NCBI GenBank assembly: GCA_903928895.1
Contig: CAIYSR010000150.1
Coordinates: 92,847-156,846 of the forward strand
Direction: 5' to 3'
Length of the DNA: 64,000 nt
DNA from: an uncultured Rhodospirillales bacterium
GTDB taxonomy: Bacteria > Pseudomonadota > Alphaproteobacteria > Acetobacterales > Acetobacteraceae
The number at the start of each line of letters is the position of its first letter. Positions within the stretch are counted from its first letter, which is position 1. Position numbers and translations under genes: made by a program. Positions 35,354 through 44,309 of this stretch are shown piece by piece. Below the pieces are notes generated by a model. That model did not search any database. It was not told the DNA's origin and saw only the letters and a list, made by a program, of their open reading frames with translations.

Positions 35354-35890
35354 ATGCCAAGTACGCTGAGCCTGTCCTCTGGGAAGGATGAAAACATGCT
35401 GCGGCAAAATATCGCGCACACCGGACCCTCGACCGGCCTTATGGCCAAGCTAAACCGGCAGGGCGATGTCGCCGCGTCGGGTATCGTATTGGTGGTCGAG
35501 GCGCATACGCAAGTGCGCCAGACCTTGGGCCGGGCGCTGCGGGGGGCAGGGTATGCGGTGATCGAGGCAGCGCACGCCGCTGCGGGCGCCGAGGTGATGG
35601 TGGGGGTTGCGCTCGCGGCTTGTATCATCGAGATCACCGCCGATGATGACGCGGCCGGGATGCGGCTCGGCCATGCGCTTCGCGAAACCGATCCCGCGGT
35701 GGCGATCCTGCACACCACCGGCCTCGAAGCCTGGCAATTGCCGGCGATGCCGGCGATCGATCCGATGACCCGGTTTCTGCGCAAGCCGTTCGGGATGCGG
35801 GCGATGATCGAAGTGCTCGGGCGGCTGTGCGGCCGGCGGATCGGCGGCAATGCGGGCGTCGCGCCGAAAGGATATCTCACGGAGATGTGA
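35354..35890 (+). CDS. Degenerate receiver (pseudo-response-regulator) protein
   Basis: A 178-residue protein whose core (about 44-160) resembles a CheY-like receiver: IVLVVEAHTQVRQTLGRALRGAGYAV, then a hydrophobic strand, and FLRKPFGMRAMIEVLG with the conserved Lys-Pro. The acidic pair is replaced (VEAH instead of VDDE) and the phospho-acceptor position reads IIEI with Glu, not Asp. It probably cannot be phosphorylated normally and may mimic the active state. There is no output domain. The ATG at 35396 is an alternative start. Upstream, 35129-35353 holds no gene. Confidence 0.65.
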   Translation: MPSTLSLSSGKDENMLRQNIAHTGPSTGLMAKLNRQGDVAASGIVLVVEAHTQVRQTLGRALRGAGYAVIEAAHAAAGAEVMVGVALAACIIEITADDDAAGMRLGHALRETDPAVAILHTTGLEAWQLPAMPAIDPMTRFLRKPFGMRAMIEVLGRLCGRRIGGNAGVAPKGYLTEM

Positions 35891-36086
35891 GGAGAAGGCT
35901 GTTCCGTTGCGGCGCGGCAGGGCTGATCCGGGCTGGTCAGTAGCTGCGTGATCGTGTCCATTGCGGACAATCGTGGCAATGTTTCGCGGGGGTGCGGCAC
36001 GCCGGTTTGCGGATGCCGGTGTTCAGCCCGTTCGTGTATGGCGCGTGCGATGGAGATCGACCGTGGCGAGCGAGGGGGCCGGCTTG

Positions 36087-36533
36087 ATGGGCAGACGCGA
36101 GATTGTGAGCGGTCTGTTGGCCGGGCTGGCGGGGCAGACGGTGATGTTCATCGTGGTCCGCTTGGTGTTGCCGGCGTTGTTCGACACCAGGCCGCCGCCG
36201 GCGGTGCTGGTGCAGTTGATCCTCGGATTGCCGATCTATGGCGGAGCGGTCGCGGTGCAACTGCTGATCACGGTCGTCGCGCTTCCTGCGGCGTTCGTGC
36301 TGGCAGCGCGGCCGCTGATGCGGGCGGTGGTGCCGGATATGCCGTGGTGGGTGATGGGCGCAGTGTTCGGTGCAGTGATCGGCCTCGCAGCGCTGGCGAC
36401 GATCGCATTTGGCTGGGTCGGAGGGGGCGAGATCCAGGGGTTCAGCTACGCACTGCCACCGGGGCTGATGGCGCTGATGGCCTATGGGTTGACGGTGGCC
36501 GGCGTGCTGCATTGGCGCGAGCACGCGGAGTAG
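36087..36533 (+). CDS. Four-helix membrane protein of unknown function
   Basis: A 148-residue protein with four hydrophobic segments (GLLAGLAGQTVMFIVVRLV; LPIYGGAVAVQLLITVVAL; WWVMGAVFGAVIGLAALATI; GLMALMAYGLTVAGVLHW). I do not recognise the family. The ATG at 36087 has a purine-rich GAGGGGG 9 bases upstream; the same frame is open to 35961, but that part encodes an Arg-rich, non-membrane leader. It stands alone between the degenerate receiver and a convergent amidase. Confidence 0.6.
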   Translation: MGRREIVSGLLAGLAGQTVMFIVVRLVLPALFDTRPPPAVLVQLILGLPIYGGAVAVQLLITVVALPAAFVLAARPLMRAVVPDMPWWVMGAVFGAVIGLAALATIAFGWVGGGEIQGFSYALPPGLMALMAYGLTVAGVLHWREHAE

Positions 36534-36616
36534 GAGGGTGGGTAACTCATTGATAAAATCATATAATGTAGGTGTCGCCCGGCGCAATCGGTCAGGTTGG
36601 TCTTGCGCGCCTTAGG

Positions 36617-38020
36617 CTACCACATGGGGTCAATGGCGGTGACGGTGCCCTCGGCGGCTTCGATGACTTCGCCGGCGTCCAGCGTGAGGTCTTCTCGGAA
36701 GCGGCCGGCGAGGATTTGCACGCCGGTGCGAAGGTTGCCGTGGCTGCCGACGGGGACGGCCAGGCCGGGGAGGCCGAGGAAAGGGGCGACGAAGCTGGGG
36801 CGGATGGAGTCGATGATTTTGCGCTGGCCCTCGAGCGTGAGGTCCTGGCCCTGCGGCGGCGGGAGGTGGCCGAGGGTAGGGAGGATCACGAGCTGGGTGT
36901 CCTGGAAGAAGCACTGCCAGCGGTAGAGCAGGAAATCGCGGGCGGCGAGGGTGTCGAGCACCACCGAGGGGTCGTTGGAGGGGGGGCAGATTTCCAGCCA
37001 GAGGCGCATGGAGGTCTTGCCGGCCTCGTCGCCGTGCTGGTTCATGACCGGGCCGAGCTGGCGGAAGACGTCGTTGGAGCCGAGGACGTTCCACATGTCG
37101 GGGATGTCGGCGATGTCGGGGGGGAGGATTTCCTCCACGATGTAGCCGACGGCGGCGAGATACTTGCCGGCCTGACGGACGGCGGCGGCCTGGGCGGGGT
37201 GGGTGGTGCCGCCGGGGAGTTCGGACACGAGGGCGACGCGGAGCGGGCGGTTCGGCGCCGGGCCGATCAGGGGGGCGTCGGCCCAGCGGGTGTCGCACGG
37301 GTCGCCCTTGGCCATGACAGAGAGGGCGAGGCGGGCGTCACGGACGGTGCGGGTGTGGGGGCCCTGGGTGGACATGAGCTGGCCGCTCATGGCGCGGCCG
37401 GCGGTGGCCATGGGGGAGAAGGACGGAATGCGGCCGTGGCCGACGCGCAGGCCGACGACGCCGTTGCAATAGGCGGGGATGCGGACGGAGCCGCCGATGT
37501 CGTTGCCGTGGGCGATGGGGCCGATGCCGGCGGCAATCGCCGAGCCGGCGCCGCCGGAGGAGCCGCCGGGGGAGATGCCCTTGTCGCGGGGATTGTAGGT
37601 CATCCCGTGGAGTTCATTGTCTGAGAAGGCGCGCATGGAGAAGGCGGGCGCATTGGTGCGGCCGACGATGACGGCACCGGCATGGCGGAGGTTGGCGACC
37701 ACGGGGGCGTCGGCGGTGGCCATGAAGTCCTTGAGGGCGACGACGCCGTTGTCGGTGGGGTGGCCCTTCTGATCCGTGTTGATCTTGATGGTGACGGGGA
37801 CGCCATGGAGCGGGCCGAGCGCGTCGCCACGGGCGCGGGCGGCGTCGGCGGCGTCGGCGGTGGCGAGTGCCTCGGCGTCGAAGCGGCGGACGACGGCATT
37901 GAGCTTGGGATTGACGGCGTCCATGCGGGCGAGGACGGACTGGGTGGCCTCGCGGGCAGAGGCGCGGCCGGTGCGGATGAGACGGGCGAGGTCGGTCGCG
38001 TCGAGTTGCCAGAGTTCCAT
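36617..38020 (-). CDS. Amidase-signature-family amidase
   Basis: A 467-residue enzyme with the triad elements: Lys in PVTIKINTDQKG, cis-Ser in GGSSGGAGSAIAAG and nucleophile Ser in GNDIGGSVRIPAYC. It differs clearly from the amidase at 22.7-24.1 kb and is not a recent duplicate. A Tat-exported peptide-type solute-binding protein is encoded upstream on the same strand, which hints at uptake and hydrolysis of an amide or peptide, but the 365-base gap between them argues for separate promoters. Confidence 0.88.
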   Translation of the reverse strand: MELWQLDATDLARLIRTGRASAREATQSVLARMDAVNPKLNAVVRRFDAEALATADAADAARARGDALGPLHGVPVTIKINTDQKGHPTDNGVVALKDFMATADAPVVANLRHAGAVIVGRTNAPAFSMRAFSDNELHGMTYNPRDKGISPGGSSGGAGSAIAAGIGPIAHGNDIGGSVRIPAYCNGVVGLRVGHGRIPSFSPMATAGRAMSGQLMSTQGPHTRTVRDARLALSVMAKGDPCDTRWADAPLIGPAPNRPLRVALVSELPGGTTHPAQAAAVRQAGKYLAAVGYIVEEILPPDIADIPDMWNVLGSNDVFRQLGPVMNQHGDEAGKTSMRLWLEICPPSNDPSVVLDTLAARDFLLYRWQCFFQDTQLVILPTLGHLPPPQGQDLTLEGQRKIIDSIRPSFVAPFLGLPGLAVPVGSHGNLRTGVQILAGRFREDLTLDAGEVIEAAEGTVTAIDPMW

Positions 38021-38092
38021 GGTGTCGTGGTCCCTATCGCTGCTGGCTTTCGCCGGGTTTCAGACCGGAGTTTTGCAAGATGAGGCAAGGCT

Positions 38093-38135
38093 AGCAAGGC
38101 TCCGCTGGCAAAGGGCCGTGAGGCCCTTTGAACCC
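38093..38135 (+). repeat. GTGA-loop palindromic repeat, left copy
   Basis: A 43-base element: AGCAAGGCTCCGC, then a spacer, then an 8-base stem AAAGGGCC with loop GTGA and closing arm GGCCCTTT, ending GAACCC. It matches the reversed right copy at 38324-38366 at 38 of 43 positions. Confidence 0.75.
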
Positions 38136-38323
38136 GATACTGCTCGCGGCTGGGGCGCGGACCTTCGGTTAGGATCCCGCGATTTCGGTGGCCTCTTGGG
38201 CGAAGCCAGTCGGTCCTTCGGACGGCCCGGCAGGCTTGTGCGTTCGCAAGGTTGATGGCCTGCGGCGCAAGGCAGGGACGGGGTTCGCGGCTGAAGATTG
38301 GTGCTCCACCCGCGAGACGTCGA

Positions 38324-38366
38324 GGGTTCTTAGGGCCTCACGGCCCTAAGCCGGCGGAGCCTTGCT
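38324..38366 (-). repeat. GTGA-loop palindromic repeat, right copy
   Basis: The reverse complement of the left copy with five differences. Four of them are the two outermost A-T pairs of the 8-base stem, changed on both sides (AA/TT to TT/AA), so pairing is preserved. In this copy a further C-G pair can extend the stem (CTTAGGGCC with GGCCCTAAG). A related stem with the same GTGA loop is found at 63900-63921. Confidence 0.75.
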
Positions 38367-38385
38367 TGCTTCGACGCTTTCGGGG

Positions 38386-39975
38386 TCAGCTCCGTTTGAC
38401 GTTCCAGAACAGGGCGTAGCCGTCGAGGATGCCGGTGAGTTCTTTTTTGTAGGCCATGGGGGCGAAGTTCTGGCCCAGCGGGATGTAGGGGACGTCTTCG
38501 AATGCTTGGAGTTGGAGGTCTCGGGCGAGGGATTTCTGAGCGTCGAGGGTGGGGGCGGCGAGCCAGGCGTCGCGGAGGGCCTCGATTCTGGGGCTTTCGG
38601 GCCAGCCGGGGCCGCCGTTGCGGCCAAGGGCGCGCAGCGAGGCGTTGACGGCGGGGTCCCATTGGTCGAGGCCGGACCAGTAGGAGTGGTAGACGTTCCA
38701 GCCGCCCTGGTCGGAGGCGTCGACGCGGGAGAGGCGTTGGACCATGGAGCCCCAGTCCATGTACTGGGCGTCGACGGTGAAGCCGCAGCGGGTGAACATG
38801 TCGGCGCCGACCTCGGCGATGGCTTTGAGGACGGGGACGTCGGAGGGGATGAGGACGGCGACTTTCTCGCCTTTGTAGCCTGCGGCGAGAATCGCGGCTT
38901 TGACTTTGGCGACGTCGCGGGGGGAGGTGAGGGCGGTCATGCCGGCGTCGTTGGCCATGGGCGAGGTGGGGCAGAAGAAGCCGAGGCCGTTGCGGCGCAT
39001 GGTGGCGTCATCGCCGACGACGGCTTGCATGAAGTCGTCCTGGTTGATGGCGCCGAAGAGGGCGCGGCGGATGGCGGGGTTGTTGAAGGGGGGGGTGAGG
39101 TGGTTCAGCCGCATGAAGCCGAGGTAGCCGGTTTTGTCGTGGACCTGGAGGATGAGTTTGGGGTTGCGCTTGATGAGGGGCCAGAGGTCGGAGCTGGGGA
39201 GTTCCCACCAATCGACTTCGCCGGCTTGCAGGGCAGCGGAGGCGGTGCCGGCGTCGGGGATGATGTGCCATTCGACGCGGTCGAAGTTGACGATCTTGGG
39301 GCCGGCGGTGAAGGAGGGGGTGCCGGAGGGGCGGGGAACGTAGGTTTCGTTTCTGCTGTAGACGACTTTGGCGCCGGTGTTGCGTTCGGCGGCGACGAAT
39401 TTGTAGGGGCCGGAGCCAATGACTTCGGTGATGGGTTTGGTGGGGTCTCCGGCGGCGAGGCGTTCCGGCATGATGGCGCAGACGGAGGAGCCGCCTTTGC
39501 CCAGCGCGGCGGCGAGGAGGGGGAAGGGGCGTTTGAGGCGGATGCTGATGGTTTTGTCGTCGGGGGCGGACATTTCGTCGGTGAGCGAGGCGATGGTTTT
39601 GCCGTAGTTGTCGCGGTTGGCCCAGCGCTTGATCGAGGCGGCGCAGTCGCGCGCGAGGACGGGCGTGCCGTCGTGGAATTTGAGGCCGTCGCGCAGCGTG
39701 AGGTTCCAGGTTTTGCCGTCGGCGTCGACGGTGTGGCCTTCGAGCATCTGGGGGGAGACGGCGTTGTTGGCGTCGGTGCCGAAGAGGGTGTCGTAGGCCA
39801 TCATGGCATGGTTGCGCGTGATGTAGGCGGTGGTCCAGGAGGGGTCGACGACGGTGAGGTCGGCGTGGGGAACGAATTTCAGGGTTCGGGTGGCCTGCGC
39901 GTTGGCTATGCGAGGGGCGGCCAGGGGGGTCGCGAGCCCGGCGGCGAGGACGGTGCGGCGGGGAAGTTTGGGCAT
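38386..39975 (-). CDS. ABC transporter substrate-binding protein (peptide type, SBP_bac_5), Tat-exported
   Basis: A 529-residue periplasmic protein. The leader LPRRTVLAAGLATPLAAPRIANA has a twin arginine, pointing to Tat export. The mature part is a family-5 binding protein (DppA/OppA type): LRDGLKFHDGTPVLARDCAASIKRW is the family signature, with IGSGPYKFV and FNNPAIRRALFGAINQDDF further on. It binds a peptide, opine or similar ligand. No permease or ATPase of this system is adjacent, so it may be an orphan. The ATG at 39975 follows an AGGGAG. Confidence 0.88.
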   Translation of the reverse strand: MPKLPRRTVLAAGLATPLAAPRIANAQATRTLKFVPHADLTVVDPSWTTAYITRNHAMMAYDTLFGTDANNAVSPQMLEGHTVDADGKTWNLTLRDGLKFHDGTPVLARDCAASIKRWANRDNYGKTIASLTDEMSAPDDKTISIRLKRPFPLLAAALGKGGSSVCAIMPERLAAGDPTKPITEVIGSGPYKFVAAERNTGAKVVYSRNETYVPRPSGTPSFTAGPKIVNFDRVEWHIIPDAGTASAALQAGEVDWWELPSSDLWPLIKRNPKLILQVHDKTGYLGFMRLNHLTPPFNNPAIRRALFGAINQDDFMQAVVGDDATMRRNGLGFFCPTSPMANDAGMTALTSPRDVAKVKAAILAAGYKGEKVAVLIPSDVPVLKAIAEVGADMFTRCGFTVDAQYMDWGSMVQRLSRVDASDQGGWNVYHSYWSGLDQWDPAVNASLRALGRNGGPGWPESPRIEALRDAWLAAPTLDAQKSLARDLQLQAFEDVPYIPLGQNFAPMAYKKELTGILDGYALFWNVKRS

Positions 39976-40086
39976 CGTCGTGGGCTCCCTGGTTCGGAAA
40001 GGTGAGGCTAGGCGGGGGGGGAGCGAAGCGTCAATCGGGAGATTGCTGCAATGCGGGATCAGGGGTGGTGTACCTGAACGCGCAAG

Positions 40087-40104
40087 GCGCTGTCGTGACA
40101 GCGT
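40087..40104. terminator. Hairpin after the serine hydrolase gene
   Basis: CGCTGTC and GACAGCG pair across a two-base GT centre, 17 bases beyond the 3' end of the serine hydrolase and 112 bases before the solute-binding-protein gene. No T run follows. It may be a terminator for one gene or an operator for the other. Confidence 0.35.
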
Positions 40105-40120
40105 CAACCGGTGCAGCGGC

Positions 40121-41200
40121 TCATTCAACAAGCGCGTCGAGCACGAACTCTCGCAGCACCATGCGCGGCACCTCGCCTTGGTCCGGCCGGTTGTAGTTGC
40201 CGCAGACAATAGCAAGCACGATGCCGAGGCGGGGGATAACGATCAGGCGCTGGCCGCCATTGCCGAAGGCGCCGTACCAGGGCGAGCCGCCGGAGGAGGC
40301 GTTGTAGAGATACCATTGCCAGCCGTAGTCGATCTCGGCATCGATTGAGGTCTTGCGGGCGAGGGATTGGATGAGCCAGGCGGCGGGGATGATCTGCTTG
40401 CCGTCGGCGCGGCCGCTGTCGAGCACGCAGTGTCCGATGCGGGCGAGATCGGCCGGGCGCAGGCGCAGTCCGGAGGCCGCGGAGGCTTCGCCGTTGGAGG
40501 AGATCACCCATTCGCTGTCGGTGATGCCGAGGGGGGCAAAGAGGGCATAGCGAGCGAACTCATGCAGTGGGACGCCGGTGCCACGGGAGATGAGGTGGCC
40601 GAGCAGGGCGGTGTTGCCGCCGCTGTAGGTCCAGCGCTGGCCCGGAAGTGTGACCACGGGACGGGAGAGGATGTAGCGGTAGCGGTCGGCCGCGCGCTCC
40701 ATGGCGATTTCGCTGTTGTTGGGGTCGGTGTAGGGCAGGTTCTCGTTCCACTCGAGGCCGAGCGTCATCGACAAGGCGTGGCCGATGGTCAGCGCCTGGC
40801 GGGCGGGGTCGGCGGCGAGATCGGGCAGGGAGGGGAAGGCGTCGAGCAGCCTGGTGTCGGGGGAGGGGACTTTGCCGGCCTCGAGGGCGATGCCATAGAG
40901 CAGGCCGACGATGGATTTGGAGACCGAGCGGAGATCGTGTTTCGTCTGCGCGTCGAAGGTGACGGTGCCAAGGGGGCGGCCCCAGGTCTCGTCGGAGCCG
41001 GTGTAATAGCGTTCCAGCACCATGGTGCTGCGGCGCGCCAGGACGACCGCATGCAGGCCGGGTAGGCGGCCGGCGGCGACCGCGGCGTCGAGCCGAGCGG
41101 CAAGGTTGGGCGCGAAGCCGGCGCTTTCGGGCGTCGCATTCGCCCATCCGGTGGTCAGCATGGCGAGGGCTCCTTTGAGCGCGCGGCGGCGGGGGATCAT
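40121..41200 (-). CDS. Serine hydrolase of the beta-lactamase/esterase family
   Basis: A 359-residue class C beta-lactamase-fold protein. The SxxK pair is in LRSVSKSIVGL and the YxN-like second motif is YSGGNTALL. The N-terminus RRRALKGALAMLTTGWA looks like a short Tat-type leader. Members include D-aminopeptidases, esterases and 6-aminohexanoate-dimer hydrolases. It starts one base inside the stop of the AraC-family gene (TAATG), so the regulator and enzyme form one unit. Confidence 0.85.
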   Translation of the reverse strand: MIPRRRALKGALAMLTTGWANATPESAGFAPNLAARLDAAVAAGRLPGLHAVVLARRSTMVLERYYTGSDETWGRPLGTVTFDAQTKHDLRSVSKSIVGLLYGIALEAGKVPSPDTRLLDAFPSLPDLAADPARQALTIGHALSMTLGLEWNENLPYTDPNNSEIAMERAADRYRYILSRPVVTLPGQRWTYSGGNTALLGHLISRGTGVPLHEFARYALFAPLGITDSEWVISSNGEASAASGLRLRPADLARIGHCVLDSGRADGKQIIPAAWLIQSLARKTSIDAEIDYGWQWYLYNASSGGSPWYGAFGNGGQRLIVIPRLGIVLAIVCGNYNRPDQGEVPRMVLREFVLDALVE

Positions 41201-42093
41201 TATTTCAGCGGGATGCAGATGTCGATTTCGCCCTGGCCGGTGCGCGGGTCGAACCGCGCGTCGTAGCGCTCGAAATCGGGGGCATCGGCGACCTCCAGGC
41301 CGGAGGCGGGCAGGGCGTTGTTCCAGATCGAATAGACGGAGGCGCGTAGCCCGGCGACGTGGCCGCTATGGGTGAACACGGCGTAGCGGCGAGCCGGCAG
41401 GCGGATGCGGGCGAGATCGGCGGGCAGACGGTTGAAGCCAGCGACCTCGACCCCGGCGATATATTCGAAACTCCCGGCCCCATCGGCATTGCAGCAGACT
41501 CCGTAGGTGGTCATGCCGATCTGGCTGGGAATATGGCCGAGCAGCGGCACCAAACGCTGCCATTGCGCGGGGATGCCGGTGTTGGTCTCGAAGCGGTAGC
41601 GCTCGCCGATGCCCGCGATCAGCAGCAGCGGCGCCTCCTCGATGCGCGGCACGGCGACGGGGACGTTGAGGTTCTGATCCATCGTGATCTTCTCCATGGC
41701 GGGCAACCCGGCCAGGCTGGCGCGGGCGCGCACGGCCTCTGGCGTGAGACCGAACTGGTCGCGGAAGGCGCGAGTGAAGGCCTCATGCGAGCCGTAGCCA
41801 GCGTCGAGGGCGACGCCGAGGATGTCGCGCGCGCCGGCAGCGAGGTGGCGCGCGGCTTCGGTGAGACGCCGCCCGCGAGCGTAGCGGAGCGGCGAGACAC
41901 CGGTTGTCGCCCCAAAGACGCGGGATAGGTGGAAGCGCGAGATCCCGCTTTGCGCGGCGATCTCGGCGAGCCCGACCTCGCGGTCGAGCGCGGTTTCGAT
42001 GACCCACAGGGCGATGGCGACGGGCGACATGACGACAGTATCTCCGGTCTCGCCGCGGCCCGCTTGATCGGAATTGCGCCGGGGGCGGCTCAT
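41200..42093 (-). CDS. AraC-family regulator with C-terminal GyrI-like effector domain
   Basis: A 297-residue regulator. The two AraC helix-turn-helices are at the N-terminus (LAEIAAQSGISRFHLSRVF and GYGSHEAFTRAFRDQFGLTPE); the rest is a GyrI-like small-molecule-binding domain (YGVCCNADGAGSFEYIAGVEV; LPARRYAVFTHSGH). This is the Rob/BmrR-type effector plan. It overlaps the serine hydrolase by one base and probably controls it. Confidence 0.88.
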   Translation of the reverse strand: MSRPRRNSDQAGRGETGDTVVMSPVAIALWVIETALDREVGLAEIAAQSGISRFHLSRVFGATTGVSPLRYARGRRLTEAARHLAAGARDILGVALDAGYGSHEAFTRAFRDQFGLTPEAVRARASLAGLPAMEKITMDQNLNVPVAVPRIEEAPLLLIAGIGERYRFETNTGIPAQWQRLVPLLGHIPSQIGMTTYGVCCNADGAGSFEYIAGVEVAGFNRLPADLARIRLPARRYAVFTHSGHVAGLRASVYSIWNNALPASGLEVADAPDFERYDARFDPRTGQGEIDICIPLK

Positions 42094-42165
42094 GTGCCGA
42101 TCCTGTCGCGAGCGTAATGCGGCGGACTATTGAACCCGCGGCGGGACGGCGGCAAGGTTGTTGCC

Positions 42166-42420
42166 ATGAGGATCATCATTCGCCGGCACAAGGGCCATAC
42201 CATCGACATGACGCCGGATGGGCGGTTCGTGGAACCGCCGGTCAGCCCGCTGGCGGCGCGGGTGTTTCGTTGGGCGATTGTCGTGGCGCTGGTGGCAATG
42301 GGGCTGTCGGTCGCGGCGCTGCTGGCCTGGTTCGCTTTGATGCTGATCCCGGTGGCGCTGGTGGCCGTGCTGATCGCCTGGGCGGCGTGGCGTTGGCAGA
42401 TGTGGCGCCGGCGCGCGTAG
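42166..42420 (+). CDS. Small two-helix membrane protein
   Basis: An 84-residue protein: a basic cytosolic start (MRIIIRRHKGHTIDMTPDG), then two adjoining hydrophobic segments separated by FALMLIP, ending in RRRA. I do not recognise a named family. It stands alone, divergent from the AraC gene across 72 bases. The ATG at 42166 is preferred over the in-frame ATG at 42130. Confidence 0.6.
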   Translation: MRIIIRRHKGHTIDMTPDGRFVEPPVSPLAARVFRWAIVVALVAMGLSVAALLAWFALMLIPVALVAVLIAWAAWRWQMWRRRA

Positions 42421-42553
42421 GGCCGGTCCGGCGATCATGACGCCCTCTGCCGGGAGCGGATCTGCGTTTTGAGGGGATTCGGCGGTTGACCTTGGCGGTG
42501 GCGGGCGGTTGACTTTGGTCATCGGCCGGGATGAGCCGCGAAGGGGACGAGAG

Positions 42554-44227
42554 ATGCAGCAGGACGTGGGGCGGGAGATCGCGGGCGAGCCGGGTTCGGG
42601 GGCGCCTGCGGGTGGCTGTGACGTGGTGATCGTCGGTGCCGGGTTCGGGGGCATGTATATGCTGCACCGGTTGCGCGGGCTGGGGATGACGGCGCGGGTG
42701 TTCGAGGCTGGTACTGGGGTGGGCGGGACCTGGTATTGGAACCGCTATCCGGGCGCGCGCTGCGATGTCGAGAGTATGCAGTATTCGTTCGGGTTTTCCG
42801 ACGAGATCCAGCAGGAGTGGACGTGGTCCGAGTTGTTCTCGGGGCAGCCGGAGATTCTGCGCTATGCGAATTTCGTGGCGGACAAGCTCGATCTGCGCCG
42901 CGACATCACGTTCAACACGCGGGTGGTGAAGGCGGATTGGAGTGAGGCGGGGCAGTGCTGGTTGGTGGGCACCGATGGAGGCGAGACGGTGGTGGCGCGG
43001 CATGTGGTGATGGCGACGGGGTGTCTGTCGTCGTCGCGGATGCCGGATATCGCGGGGCGGGAGAGTTTCGCGGGGCGGGTGTTCCACACCGGGCAGTGGC
43101 CGCATGAGCCGGTCGATTTCACCGGGCAGGTGGTGGGGGTGATCGGGACCGGGTCATCCGCGATCCAGTCGATCCCGGTGATCGCGGAACAGGCCAAGCA
43201 TGTCTATGTGTTCCAGCGGACGCCGAATTTTTCGATCCCGTCACGCAACGGACCGATGACGGCCGAATATGAGGCGCAGTGGAAGCGTGATTATGGGCGG
43301 CGTCGGGCGGAGGCCCGCAAGATGCGCTCGGGGGTGATCGCGCCGCTGAACGACAAGTCGGCGCTGGCGGATTCGGAGGCGGCGCGGCGGGACAACTATG
43401 AGGCCCGGTGGAAGCTGGGGGGTACGTATTTCATGCAGTCGTATAACGATCTCGCGTTGAACAAGGCGTCCAACGATACGGCGGTGGCGTTCGTTCATGA
43501 GAAGATCCGCGGGATCGTGAAGGATCCGGCGGTGGCGGCGAAGTTGCTGCCGAGCAATCATCCGATCGGGACCAAGCGGATTTGTGTCGATACCGACTAT
43601 TACGAGACGTTCAACCGGGCGAACGTGACGCTGGTGGATCTGCCGGAGACGCCGATCAAGGAGATCACGCCGACGGGGCTCGATACCACGGGCGCGTCCT
43701 ATGCGTTCGATGCGATCGTGTTTGCCACCGGGTTCGATGCGATGACCGGGACGTTGCTGAAGATCGACATGCGCGGCCGCGACGGGGCGACGCTGCGCGA
43801 GGCGTGGGCGGCGGGGCCGCATACCTATCTCGGGCTGATGACGGCGGGGTTGCCGAACATGTTCATGATCACTGGGCCGGGGAGTCCGTCGGTGTTGTCG
43901 AACATGATTGTCTCGATCGAGCAGCATGTGGACTGGATCGCGGAGTGCATGGGATGGATGCGTGCGAACCAGGTCGCGGCGCTCGAGGCGGAACAGGGGG
44001 CGCAGGAGGCGTGGGTGGCGCATGTCAACGAGGTCGCCCACCGGACGCTCTATCCGCAGGCGAACTCATGGTACATGGGGGCCAATATCCCGGGCAAGCC
44101 GCAGGTGTTCATGCCCTATATCGGCGGCGTCGGCGCTTACCGGGAGAAGTGCGATGCGGTGGCGGCGGCGGGATACGAGGGGTTCCGGATGACCCGGGCG
44201 CGGGCGGCGGCGCAAGCGGCGGAGTAG
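42554..44227 (+). CDS. Flavin-containing monooxygenase, Baeyer-Villiger type
   Basis: A 557-residue flavoprotein with two Rossmann motifs (VIVGAGFGGMYMLHRL for FAD; GVIGTGSSAIQSIP for NADPH) and, between them, the Baeyer-Villiger fingerprint FxGxxxHxxxWP, seen as FAGRVFHTGQWP. It resembles cyclohexanone/phenylacetone monooxygenases, which convert ketones to esters or lactones. The start at 42554 follows a GGGGACGAGAG; the open frame back to 42509 lacks family features. The substrate is unknown and no lactonase is adjacent. Confidence 0.9.
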   Translation: MQQDVGREIAGEPGSGAPAGGCDVVIVGAGFGGMYMLHRLRGLGMTARVFEAGTGVGGTWYWNRYPGARCDVESMQYSFGFSDEIQQEWTWSELFSGQPEILRYANFVADKLDLRRDITFNTRVVKADWSEAGQCWLVGTDGGETVVARHVVMATGCLSSSRMPDIAGRESFAGRVFHTGQWPHEPVDFTGQVVGVIGTGSSAIQSIPVIAEQAKHVYVFQRTPNFSIPSRNGPMTAEYEAQWKRDYGRRRAEARKMRSGVIAPLNDKSALADSEAARRDNYEARWKLGGTYFMQSYNDLALNKASNDTAVAFVHEKIRGIVKDPAVAAKLLPSNHPIGTKRICVDTDYYETFNRANVTLVDLPETPIKEITPTGLDTTGASYAFDAIVFATGFDAMTGTLLKIDMRGRDGATLREAWAAGPHTYLGLMTAGLPNMFMITGPGSPSVLSNMIVSIEQHVDWIAECMGWMRANQVAALEAEQGAQEAWVAHVNEVAHRTLYPQANSWYMGANIPGKPQVFMPYIGGVGAYREKCDAVAAAGYEGFRMTRARAAAQAAE

Positions 44228-44309
44228 GAACTGTCACGAAAGCTTCGCTTGGCAGGGCATGATCGTACCGCTTTGTCAAGCAATCGATGTTTACCTGGAG
44301 GCTGCCGTC

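Larger units (their letters stand above)
38021..38385. other. 365-base gene-free gap holding an inverted repeat pair
   Basis: No coding region is supported here. The gap holds two 43-base copies of the same palindromic element in opposite orientation (described separately) around about 190 bases of unassigned sequence. That middle part has no recognisable gene, tRNA or transposase. Confidence 0.7.

Noticed and set aside
36562..36567. A perfect TATAAT hexamer in the gap after the four-helix membrane protein
   Set aside because: It points into the 3' end of the convergent amidase gene and no well-placed -35 box is visible, so it is likely chance in an AT-rich gap.
22650..38020. The two amidases (22.7 and 36.6 kb) as a recent duplication
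   Set aside because: Outside the triad motifs the proteins differ widely, so they are distant family members.
38362..40005. A 547-residue Gly/Val/Asp-rich plus-strand frame resembling a repeat protein
   Set aside because: It is the antisense of the solute-binding-protein gene; the glycine richness follows from GC-biased third positions.
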